Position numbers and translations under genes: made by a program
Shown here: piece by piece, positions 26,858 through 33,168 of the stretch
How positions within the stretch are numbered: position 1 is the first letter of the stretch
Layout of the letters: the number at the start of each line of letters is the position of its first letter
Notes under the pieces: model-generated
Database searches by the model: none
What the model was told of the DNA's origin: nothing
The model's input: only the letters and a program-made list of their open reading frames with translations
Assembly: GCA_026393075.1 (NCBI GenBank)
Contig: JAPLAW010000056.1
Location: forward strand, 1 to 64,000
Origin: Actinomycetota bacterium
GTDB lineage: Bacteria > Actinomycetota > Actinomycetes > Nanopelagicales > Nanopelagicaceae
Reading direction: 5' to 3'
Length of the DNA: 64,000 nucleotides

Positions 26858-26870
26858 GACATTTCCTCCC

Positions 26871-26904
26871 TAAAAATATTTTTAAAAGCTAACAAATATT
26901 TGTT
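26871..26904. promoter_or_regulatory. Two AT-rich perfect palindromes 20 bp apart upstream of the permease genes
   Basis: TAAAAATATTTTTA (26871-26884) and AACAAATATTTGTT (26891-26904) are each perfect 14-base palindromes. Both are centred on AATATT, and their centres are exactly 20 bp apart, which is two helical turns. They lie between the stem-loop behind the binding-protein gene and the permease ribosome binding site. They could bind a dimeric regulator on one DNA face. Chance is also possible in AT-rich spacer DNA. Confidence 0.35.
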
Positions 26905-26916
26905 GCCTAACGAATT

Positions 26917-26950
26917 CGGGAGAGGATCCAGCGAACTAGATCCTCTCCCG
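26917..26950 (-). terminator. Stable stem-loop between binding-protein and permease genes
   Basis: CGGGAGAGGATC (26917-26928) and GATCCTCTCCCG (26939-26950) form a perfect 12-bp stem with a ten-base loop. No U tract follows on the minus strand, so it is more likely an mRNA-stabilising element or a weak attenuator than a full terminator. It starts 55 bases after the binding-protein stop. Such elements are known to keep binding-protein mRNA levels above those of the downstream permeases. Confidence 0.7.
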
Positions 26951-27004
26951 ATAGTCCAACTACATCTAACGGGTGGTTGAACTTTCGTTATAGCGATACT
27001 TCAT

Positions 27005-28267
27005 TTATGCGCGTGACTTCATAGCCTTTGCAGCCGCATCAAGTGCGTCCTGCGCTGATGTTGATCCGAAAAGGTACTTCTGGACCGCTGAAGTTACGTC
27101 ATTCTGTGAATCTTCCCAACCGATACAGTTTGGAGGACCTTGAGCATCCTTTAGCTGCGCCTTGATAGTTGCAAGCACATCAGCAGGGTAAGACGCGATG
27201 GTGTCTGCAAAATCAACTACAGGGGATAGGAAGATTGCGTTGTTAGCTGCGCCAACAACGTTCATCGCCTTAACAACATCTACGTTGTAAAGAGAACTGA
27301 TGAATTTAGCTGCAAGACGCTGCTTAGTAGCTGGTACGTAGCCCATGATTGAGATACCACGGCCACCGATGAATGCAACAGACTTCTTACCGGCTGCTGC
27401 TGGTACTGGTGCAGCTGTCCAGTTCTTGTAGTCCTTGTAGTAGGTGTAGTAGCTGCTGGCCTGGAAGTTTCCAGAGAAGCCGATACCGTACTTACCGCCC
27501 TTGATATTGTCATTCATTGACCAGTCAGCAACACCAGGCTTTGGTGCATCGAAGTCTGCGTATAGCTTCTTGTATTGAGTAAGTGCGTCAACACCAGTTG
27601 CGTTGTTAATTGTTACGTTGCACTTAGCATCGTAGAAAGAACCACCGCTTGAATATAACCATGAGAAGAAGCCGAGCCAGTCGCCGTTACCCCATTCGTT
27701 GTAAACAGCATTCTTAACTCCAGAAACTGCCTTGATCTTTGCAGCAGCTGCATTGAATTCAGCAATTGTTTTTGGCGCTGATGTGACACCAGCATTCTTT
27801 AGTGTTGTCTTGTCGTAGAACATCATCATCAGAGTTAGGTCGTAAGGAACTGCGTAAACCTTTGAACTCTTGTAACCAATTAGCGCCTTATAAATCTGTG
27901 CTGGCACCTTAGGTTGAATTGATGTTGCGACGCCTAGCGGACGAAGGTCGGCAAGTGCGCCCTTATCGCCAGCCGAGATACCCCAGGAGAGACCTCCGGT
28001 AAAGATATCTGGACCGCTCTTTGATGCAGCAGCTGCTAGAACTTTGGCATAACCATCGCCCCAACCAATTGCTTCAACTTTTACTTTAACTCCTGGGTTG
28101 GCAGCTTCAAATGCTTTACCTGCTGCGCCCATTACCAATGCATCGGCATCTCCACCAGTAGACCAGACTGTAAGAGTCGTGACCTTAGTAGCAGAATTAG
28201 CAGGAGCTGAAATAACAGCACCTGCAGCCACAGCAACGGCGACGGAAATAACTCCTAAACGCTTCAC
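27005..28267 (-). CDS. Extracellular sugar-binding protein of the ABC importer
   Basis: Solute-binding protein of the CUT1 family, 420 residues, which captures oligosaccharides outside the membrane and delivers them to the two permeases. An N-terminal signal peptide covers about 1-25 (A-N-S-A-T region); no lipobox Cys is evident. The mature protein begins with the typical V-T-T-L-T-V-W-S-T-G-G-D strand. Later segments include A-V-P-Y-D-L-T-L-M-M-M-F-Y-D-K, characteristic of the family. The start is GTG, supported by GAGGGAGAGC upstream. It is first in the catabolic operon and has a promoter, a LacI-like operator and a leader hairpin in front of it. Confidence 0.93.
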   Translation of the reverse strand: MKRLGVISVAVAVAAGAVISAPANSATKVTTLTVWSTGGDADALVMGAAGKAFEAANPGVKVKVEAIGWGDGYAKVLAAAASKSGPDIFTGGLSWGISAGDKGALADLRPLGVATSIQPKVPAQIYKALIGYKSSKVYAVPYDLTLMMMFYDKTTLKNAGVTSAPKTIAEFNAAAAKIKAVSGVKNAVYNEWGNGDWLGFFSWLYSSGGSFYDAKCNVTINNATGVDALTQYKKLYADFDAPKPGVADWSMNDNIKGGKYGIGFSGNFQASSYYTYYKDYKNWTAAPVPAAAGKKSVAFIGGRGISIMGYVPATKQRLAAKFISSLYNVDVVKAMNVVGAANNAIFLSPVVDFADTIASYPADVLATIKAQLKDAQGPPNCIGWEDSQNDVTSAVQKYLFGSTSAQDALDAAAKAMKSRA

Positions 28268-28288
28268 CTAGCTCTCCCTCTATTAAAT

Positions 28289-28305
28289 GCGCTTCGATGA
28301 AGCGC
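28289..28305 (-). promoter_or_regulatory. Leader hairpin before the binding-protein ribosome binding site
   Basis: GCGCTTC (28289-28295) and GAAGCGC (28299-28305) form a 7-bp inverted repeat around three bases, in the untranslated leader about 20-37 bases before the GTG start. It could be a 5' RNA hairpin that affects translation or stability, or a second protein-binding palindrome. Confidence 0.4.
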
Positions 28306-28328
28306 GGTGAGTGAAACTTTCCATTTGA

Positions 28329-28342
28329 TGACAGCGTTGTCA
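28329..28342. promoter_or_regulatory. Candidate LacI-family operator
   Basis: TGACAGCGTTGTCA is a palindrome with a central CG and only one mismatched pair. It fits the TGACAnCGnTGTCA form expected for LacI-family proteins. It lies 26 bases downstream of the proposed -10 box of the binding-protein gene, a position suited to blocking elongation. The LacI gene of the same operon is the obvious candidate to bind it. Confidence 0.6.
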
Positions 28343-28368
28343 ATCATCTAGACATGAAACCTTGCATT

Positions 28369-28397
28369 ATTAGATAACAATTTTGATCACGGGTCAA
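28369..28397 (-). promoter_or_regulatory. Predicted promoter of the mannan catabolic operon
   Basis: On the minus strand, TTGACC (28397-28392) and TCTAAT (28374-28369) are separated by 17 bases, a good fit to a housekeeping -35/-10 pair. A second near-match, TAATAAT, overlaps the -10. Transcription would give a leader of about 95 bases carrying the LacI-like operator and the hairpin. Confidence 0.55.
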
Positions 28398-28412
28398 GAC
28401 AGGGACAAGACA
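28395..28412. repeat. CAAGACA direct repeats overlapping the -35 region
   Basis: CAAGACA occurs at 28395-28401 and again at 28406-28412, exactly 11 bp apart. The first copy overlaps the -35 box. The same heptamer forms the arms of the inverted repeat at 32993-33018 in front of the second island operon. A shared regulator is possible. Confidence 0.35.
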
Positions 28413-28452
28413 AATTCACCCTATGTGATGAGATTTCTTGAGCTTTGTTGGG

Positions 28453-29013
28453 TTACTTTATTTTGGTTTTGAAGGTCGCCTGATCGGTGTCGCTAAGACT
28501 GATGGTCATAGTCAGATCATCGCCTTTAGGAGCAGGACAGACCATCGCCCATTTGAAGGAGGCCGACTTACCCGGCTGCACAATGGGATCAAGCGGAACA
28601 CCTGACACGCCAGATGCCGATTCGAAAACATCAAGGCAAGAAATAGAATTATCGCTGGCGAGAGTTGTCTCCAAAATAATAAAGGAACTAATATCAAAGT
28701 CCGCAGAGCCAGTGTTTTCAATGGTTATATCCATTATTTGCGGACGACCTTCTACGCCAAGTGCTTCTGGATCCTTGGCCTTAAATTCGGCTAACTCTGA
28801 GACAGTTAAGGTAATTGCGCCAGCTAATTTGATCGGGGTGCCGAGACTGGCATCCTTTTCTTCGGCTACTGGCTGTGCTTCTTTCTCGGCTAGAGCGGCA
28901 ACACTTGTGGTGTCGTTATCCATAGGAACTGAAGGCCCACCGGTAAAGAAAGCGATCGCGACGATAGATGCCAGAACACTCGGTGCTACAAAATGCCAAC
29001 GTTTAAGTTGCAT
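28453..29013 (-). CDS. Unrecognised exported protein with a C-terminal Ig-like domain
   Basis: A 186-residue protein not assignable to a named function. A basic N-terminus and one hydrophobic segment (about 8-25) suggest a membrane anchor or uncleaved signal. There is no lipobox. An acidic Ala/Glu-rich linker (about 40-60) follows. The rest looks like an all-beta domain of the DUF4352/telokin type, with I-T-I-E-N-T-G-S-A-D-F-D and F-K-W-A-M-V-C-P. Two Cys (S-C-L-D and V-C-P) could form a disulfide. Its place between the importer and GH5 genes suggests a role at the cell surface in glycan capture. The start has an AGGAGC ribosome binding site. The long open frame on the opposite strand is a shadow. 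Confidence 0.65.
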   Translation of the reverse strand: MQLKRWHFVAPSVLASIVAIAFFTGGPSVPMDNDTTSVAALAEKEAQPVAEEKDASLGTPIKLAGAITLTVSELAEFKAKDPEALGVEGRPQIMDITIENTGSADFDISSFIILETTLASDNSISCLDVFESASGVSGVPLDPIVQPGKSASFKWAMVCPAPKGDDLTMTISLSDTDQATFKTKIK

Positions 29014-29052
29014 GGGGTGCTCCTAAGCATTTTAGTTTCTGGTCGTAGAGAT

Positions 29053-29101
29053 CGTTGTCGATAACGTGCGTGAGATTGCCATTCTTGTCCTTCGTTGTCA
29101 A
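29053..29101 (-). promoter_or_regulatory. Candidate promoter and operator of the Ig-like protein gene
   Basis: On the minus strand, TTGACA (29101-29096) and CAATCT (29078-29073) are 17 bases apart. The -35 is perfect and the -10 is weak. A 12-of-14 palindrome, CGTTATCGACAACG (29066-29053), lies where transcription should begin. Its GACAACG half resembles the half-site at 28329-28342. The -35 box is inside a small inverted repeat (29087-29105) that also contains the stop codon of the upstream GH5 gene. Confidence 0.4.
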
Positions 29102-29104
29102 GGA

Positions 29105-30112
29105 CTATTCGGCGCGGCTTTCCAGCATTAGATCGAGTAACCCGCGATCTACATTTAACCCTTCAAAGTTTTCATACTTAGTTCCCGGGCGATTGTGATT
29201 AGCGATACCGAAGTTGCCATCGAATTCCCAAAGTGAATAGCCCCAACCAGATTCTTTGTAGATACTGAAAAGATCCTTAAACCAAGCCAGGGCAACGGCG
29301 TTATCCGTGTAGCGATAGCAACCAAATTCCCCAATATGCACTGGCCGACCCATCGCCTGCACTTCACGCCAAGGCGCGTAGAAGTCCCAAAGTGCAGCGC
29401 GGTCCCACCATTGTCCGTTGTATTCACACGGGTAAGTAGGAACCGGCATCCCTTTGCTACCAGCCCACCATTCGGCTTGGTAGTGACTAACTAACATTGG
29501 TTGATAGCCGCGACCGCTATGAACAACATTTAGATCAGCAAGTTCTGGCATAGCTAGATGACCGCCAGCTAATCCATTAATCACCACGGTACGTTCTGGA
29601 TCAATCGCATGGATCTCATTTGTGATTCGACGTATGACCTTTTGATGAATATCGCGAGTGAATCCGCGTTGCCCAATATCTGGTGGTTCATTAACTAGGT
29701 CAAAACTCAATAAATCGAGATGTTTTCCGCTATATCGTTCCGCTGCGGTTCTCCAAAGGAAAGAAAAACTATCTTCGGCAACTTTATCTGCCCATAGATT
29801 CGTGGCTTCATCTTCCCAGCCGTTAATGCAGTAGCCAGGCGCTCTGTGCAGATTGATTGAGATATGAATTCCGCGAGAAACAGATTCGTGAATGTAGGAA
29901 TCAAGTAACTTCATAAAGTCATCGTTAACTGGCGCACCAATTTGGTCTATCCAAAATCGATAGTCCATCGGAAGTCGTAAGAACCTAAATTCATATTTGG
30001 CCATGAAATCGAGCATGCGCTTATCGGCCGGAAGGGCTGCCGGCATATGGGTCGTCGTGTAGGCCCACTGAGCGTTAAAGCCATAACCAAGATTCTGATC
30101 AGCTGTGATCAT
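29105..30112 (-). CDS. Cytoplasmic glycoside hydrolase family 5 enzyme
   Basis: A 335-residue single-domain TIM-barrel glycosidase. The acid/base Glu142 is in L-V-N-E-P-P and the nucleophile Glu262 in H-I-G-E-F-G. The barrel also shows R-L-P-M-D-Y-R-F-W and I-S-I-N-L-H-R-A-P. It has no signal peptide or binding module, so it should hydrolyse imported oligosaccharides inside the cell. GH5 covers mannanases, glucanases and others; the operon favours beta-manno-oligosaccharides. It overlaps the esterase gene by four bases (ATGA). Confidence 0.9.
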   Translation of the reverse strand: MITADQNLGYGFNAQWAYTTTHMPAALPADKRMLDFMAKYEFRFLRLPMDYRFWIDQIGAPVNDDFMKLLDSYIHESVSRGIHISINLHRAPGYCINGWEDEATNLWADKVAEDSFSFLWRTAAERYSGKHLDLLSFDLVNEPPDIGQRGFTRDIHQKVIRRITNEIHAIDPERTVVINGLAGGHLAMPELADLNVVHSGRGYQPMLVSHYQAEWWAGSKGMPVPTYPCEYNGQWWDRAALWDFYAPWREVQAMGRPVHIGEFGCYRYTDNAVALAWFKDLFSIYKESGWGYSLWEFDGNFGIANHNRPGTKYENFEGLNVDRGLLDLMLESRAE

Positions 30113-31086
30113 TTGCTCTCTCCGATTAGTTTATTGAGCCAGTCAGCTTGTAATAGTTGGTGCTGCACACTTCCGCCTTCATGTGTGTTGTAAGCCCAAG
30201 TCTTTACTGTGGTACGACCGGAATAGTTATTGATCATCGCAAAGATTGTCTCTGGTGGGCAGATTGGGTCGTGCAAACCAACCGAGATAAGTGCAGGTGC
30301 TTTTGCCATTGTTACGAGGTTCATACAATCAAAATAGGAGAGAGTTTCAAATACTTTTTCAATTTCAAGCCGATGGGTTTTGCAATATTGCACGATCTCT
30401 TGATACGGGAAGGAATCAGTGATGTTCACGGCGTGTTCAAAGTGACATAGAAATGGAACATCAGGCATGGTTGCAAAAACTTGATTTGATAGAGAAGCGG
30501 CAGCGAGAGCAATACCGCCGCCTTGGCTGCCACCAGCTGTAATCAAACGTGCTGGATTCACACCGGGAAGTTTTGATGCAGCTCGAACAAATGCAACCGC
30601 ATCGGTGAATACTCGACGATAGTAGTAATCATCGCGATTGAGAATACCGGCTGTCATGAAACCTGGCGTTTGCGATGCACGTGGATAATTCCCATCAGGA
30701 GTATCGCCAACTCGCCATCCAGATGCACCTTGGCCGCGCGTATCCATCACCAAGATTGCATATCCAGCACTTGGCCAGAAGAGCCATTCATTTAGTAGGC
30801 CACGTCCGCCACCATATCCGTCATACATGACGATGCATGGCAAATCGTGCTGAGCATCCTTTGGCTTGATAAACCAACCCTTAATCGGATCGTTGTTGTA
30901 ACCAGGAACTGTCACGTCATAGGTTTCAAAGGCAGTGATAGGTGAATCAACTTTAACCAACTGTGCGGTTAAATTCGGTTGCAAATAGTCTTCAAGTGTT
31001 TGAATCCAAAATTTCTCAAAATCTGGTTTTGAATTAGGACCTGGGGCAAATTTCTCGAGCTCTATAAGTGGGGGACCAACGCGCAT
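30109..31086 (-). CDS. Acetyl xylan esterase / cephalosporin-C deacetylase family (CE7)
   Basis: A 325-residue cytoplasmic esterase that removes acetyl groups from oligosaccharides. All CE7 motifs are present: D-T-R-G-Q-G, the nucleophile elbow G-G-S-Q-G-G with Ser187, the Asp in G-L-H-D-P-I-C-P-P, and the terminal H-E-G-G. The frame is open to 31188, but that stretch overlaps the ABC exporter gene and is not hydrophobic. ATG 31086, with AGGAAA upstream, gives the normal family length and a natural N-terminus (L-I-E-L-E-K-F). It implies that the imported glycan is acetylated, as plant glucomannan is. Confidence 0.92.
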   Translation of the reverse strand: MRVGPPLIELEKFAPGPNSKPDFEKFWIQTLEDYLQPNLTAQLVKVDSPITAFETYDVTVPGYNNDPIKGWFIKPKDAQHDLPCIVMYDGYGGGRGLLNEWLFWPSAGYAILVMDTRGQGASGWRVGDTPDGNYPRASQTPGFMTAGILNRDDYYYRRVFTDAVAFVRAASKLPGVNPARLITAGGSQGGGIALAAASLSNQVFATMPDVPFLCHFEHAVNITDSFPYQEIVQYCKTHRLEIEKVFETLSYFDCMNLVTMAKAPALISVGLHDPICPPETIFAMINNYSGRTTVKTWAYNTHEGGSVQHQLLQADWLNKLIGESK

Positions 31087-31105
31087 ATCTGGTTTCCTAA
31101 TCTCT

Positions 31106-32917
31106 CTAGTTGTCTGAAGCGATTTTAAGATGCGGTTCGTCATCTGGAATGAAACTTTGGGCGTCGTACAACCTGCGGTAAGTGCCATTGCGGCTGACTA
31201 GTTCTCGGTGTGTTCCAGACTCAACAATGACGCCATCTTCAAGAACCAGAATCAGATGAGCTTCTTTCACTGTAGATAATCGGTGTGCAACTACGAAAGT
31301 AGTCCGAGACTTCATTAACTCATGAAGAGCGCTCTGGATAAGTCGCTCTGACTCAGAATCCAGGGCTGACGTAGCCTCATCTAAAACTAAAATTCTCGGA
31401 TCACGAATAATTGCTCTAGCAATAGCCAATCGTTGTTTTTGTCCACCGGAAATACGCGAACCTCGTTCGCCTACGATCGTGTCCATACCATCTGGAAGTT
31501 TTGCCACAAATTCCCACGCATTCGCATCGCGTAATGCCGCTTCGGCAGCCGCAGCCGTTGGGTCGGGCATACCGTAGGTGATGTTTTCATACACGGTTCC
31601 GTCGAACAAGATTGTGTCTTGAGCAACGACGGAAAGAAACTTGCGCGATGAACGCAGATCAATGGTTGCCATGTCGACGCCATCGAGTTTTATGGAACCC
31701 GTGGTTGGGCGCAAGAAACCAATCACCAAGTTAATGAAAGTTGATTTACCAGAACCGCTTGGTCCAACTAGCGCGATCATGCGACCAGGTTCAGCTAAAA
31801 CATTTATATTGGCCAGTGAAGGTTTGTGATTTGTTGGGTAGGTGAAATTGACATCACAGAATTCGACTTTCCCAGTAACTGCCGACACGGCTCGTTTGCC
31901 TTCGTTTGATTCGAGATCAGGGGATTCCAATAATTCACCCAGCGATCTGATGGACGCAAGTCCTTTTGCTAACGCAGGTGCAATGCTGGTCAGGAGTAAT
32001 ACGGATCCGACGAGCATTCCGAAATATGAGCTCAGCATCACTACGCCGCCCGCTGTGATTGGGAGGAAACCAGTGATTGCGCACCAGGCGGCGAAACCAA
32101 CGCAGATTACGTAGGTGAGTTGGAAAGTTACCCAAGCAATTGCGGTGAAGTGACCTTGCAATCTGTCTAATCTCAAACCCGCATTCTTAACGCTAGAAAA
32201 CGAGGTATACATGGTTTTCAAGGCATTTTTTTCTAAACCATGAGCACGGGTAATTGGCAGCAATGTGGTCATCTCGTTGACCCGCGACGACATCTGTTCA
32301 ATTTCGGAACGGAAATCCTCGTTATGCGCGTTCAAAGTGCGTCGCATCTTGATCACTACTGTTGCGGAAACTGGACCGAGCAGGAGAAAGAATGGCAGAA
32401 ATTGCGGAACTTTTATTGAAGTGATTACTAGAGCCCCAATGAGACTGTTTATCGCGCCTAGTCCGCCGTCGAAGCTATGTCGCATCATTTGTTCGATATT
32501 TTCAACATCACGAACTACTTTGGTTTGTAGTGCACCCGCATTAGTAGTTTGATAAAAACTGATACTCATTTGTTGCATACGTTCGACTAGAGCTGATCGC
32601 ATTCGGTTCTCGAGGTTACGAATCGCTCTGGCCAAGAAGCGCACATACATCACATTCATTGGGTAATTCTGAATAGTTATTGCGACCAGCAATCCAAAAT
32701 TGATTGCCAGAGTTGTAAGTGGTTTTTTATAGACCACGCAATCAATCATGTTTGCGATTAAAAGCGGAGTAGTCCACGAAGGCGAGTGTTTAATGCAATA
32801 AAAAATGATTGCTATGAAAATATCACCACGGTTATTTTCGAGTAAATACCAGAGTGTCTTGACTGGGTGCTCGCCACGATAACGATGATCTAATTCGCTT
32901 TCGTGGGTTTTAGGCAT
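31106..32917 (-). CDS. ABC exporter, fused membrane and ATPase domains
   Basis: A 603-residue half-transporter of the MsbA/LmrA type that works as a dimer. The N-terminal half has about six helices (residues 30-325). The ATPase domain has Walker A G-P-S-G-S-G-K-S-T with Lys391, the signature I-S-G-G-Q-K-Q-R, Walker B I-L-V-L-D-E-A-T, and the switch His in V-V-A-H-R-L-S-T. It heads a likely operon with the CE7 and GH5 genes (19-base gap). Substrate is unknown: lipid, peptide or glycan are all possible. Its presence at the head of a catabolic operon is odd. It appears to be transcribed from a leaderless promoter. Confidence 0.92.
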   Translation of the reverse strand: MPKTHESELDHRYRGEHPVKTLWYLLENNRGDIFIAIIFYCIKHSPSWTTPLLIANMIDCVVYKKPLTTLAINFGLLVAITIQNYPMNVMYVRFLARAIRNLENRMRSALVERMQQMSISFYQTTNAGALQTKVVRDVENIEQMMRHSFDGGLGAINSLIGALVITSIKVPQFLPFFLLLGPVSATVVIKMRRTLNAHNEDFRSEIEQMSSRVNEMTTLLPITRAHGLEKNALKTMYTSFSSVKNAGLRLDRLQGHFTAIAWVTFQLTYVICVGFAAWCAITGFLPITAGGVVMLSSYFGMLVGSVLLLTSIAPALAKGLASIRSLGELLESPDLESNEGKRAVSAVTGKVEFCDVNFTYPTNHKPSLANINVLAEPGRMIALVGPSGSGKSTFINLVIGFLRPTTGSIKLDGVDMATIDLRSSRKFLSVVAQDTILFDGTVYENITYGMPDPTAAAAEAALRDANAWEFVAKLPDGMDTIVGERGSRISGGQKQRLAIARAIIRDPRILVLDEATSALDSESERLIQSALHELMKSRTTFVVAHRLSTVKEAHLILVLEDGVIVESGTHRELVSRNGTYRRLYDAQSFIPDDEPHLKIASDN

Positions 32918-32929
32918 AAGCGCACAGTA
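32918..32929 (-). promoter_or_regulatory. Leaderless-type -10 element of the ABC exporter operon
   Basis: On the minus strand, TACTGT (32929-32924) is followed by six bases and the ATG at 32917. No ribosome binding site is present. The -35 region is weak (TTCAAT). Confidence 0.45.
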
Positions 32930-32992
32930 ATCAAAACTTCCAGATAATTGAATAACGAAAGCGTCTATTCGAGTACCAAAACCGTAAATTTA

Positions 32993-33018
32993 TGTCTTGT
33001 TTCTCTAAAAACAAGACA
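32993..33018. repeat. Perfect inverted repeat upstream of the ABC exporter operon
   Basis: TGTCTTGTTT (32993-33002) and AAACAAGACA (33009-33018) form a perfect 10-bp inverted repeat with a six-base spacer. The T tract lies before rather than after it on the minus strand, so it is not a convincing terminator for tRNA-Cys. It lies about 75-100 bases upstream of the exporter start. It shares CAAGACA with the repeats at 28395-28412, which suggests a protein-binding site. Confidence 0.45.
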
Positions 33019-33050
33019 AAAAAATCGTGTTCGGATTTAAAAACTTACTC

Positions 33051-33124
33051 TGGAGGTGGAAACGGGATTTGAACCCGTGTAGAGGGATTTGCAGTCCCTT
33101 GCCTCGCCTCTCGGCCATTCCACC
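33051..33124 (-). tRNA. tRNA-Cys (anticodon GCA)
   Basis: On the minus strand the acceptor stem pairs GGTGGAA (33124-33118) with TTCCACC (33061-33055). The discriminator is U and CCA is encoded (33053-33051). The anticodon arm has AGGGA/TCCCT around the loop CTGCAAA, anticodon GCA. The T arm contains GGGTTCAAATCCC. It is the right-hand neighbour of the island. Confidence 0.95.
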
Positions 33125-33130
33125 ATGAAA

Positions 33131-33163
33131 ATACGGCCCCCTGTGAAAGGCAGGTGGCCGTAT
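33131..33163 (-). terminator. Strong hairpin wedged between tRNA-Gly and tRNA-Cys
   Basis: On the minus strand, ATACGGCC (33163-33156) pairs with GGCCGTAT (33138-33131), with an inner CCTG/CAGG stem. The spacing leaves 5 bases to the tRNA-Gly 3' end and 6 to the tRNA-Cys 5' end. UUUC follows the stem. It may be an attenuating terminator or a processing structure for the two tRNAs. The tight spacing leaves no room for a separate tRNA-Cys promoter outside the hairpin. Confidence 0.5.
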
Positions 33164-33168
33164 ATCCG

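Noticed and set aside
28487..29026. 179-residue open frame on the plus strand opposite the Ig-like protein gene
   Set aside because: It mirrors the minus-strand gene almost exactly, has no promoter or ribosome binding site, and its composition looks like an antisense shadow.
29087..29105. GTCCTT/AAGGAC hairpin at the GH5 stop considered as a terminator
   Set aside because: The stem is only 6 bp and no U tract follows on the minus strand. It also contains the likely -35 box of the next gene.
32993..33018. Inverted repeat considered as the tRNA-Cys terminator
   Set aside because: On the minus strand the T tract precedes the stem and none follows, so intrinsic termination is not supported. A binding-site reading is preferred.
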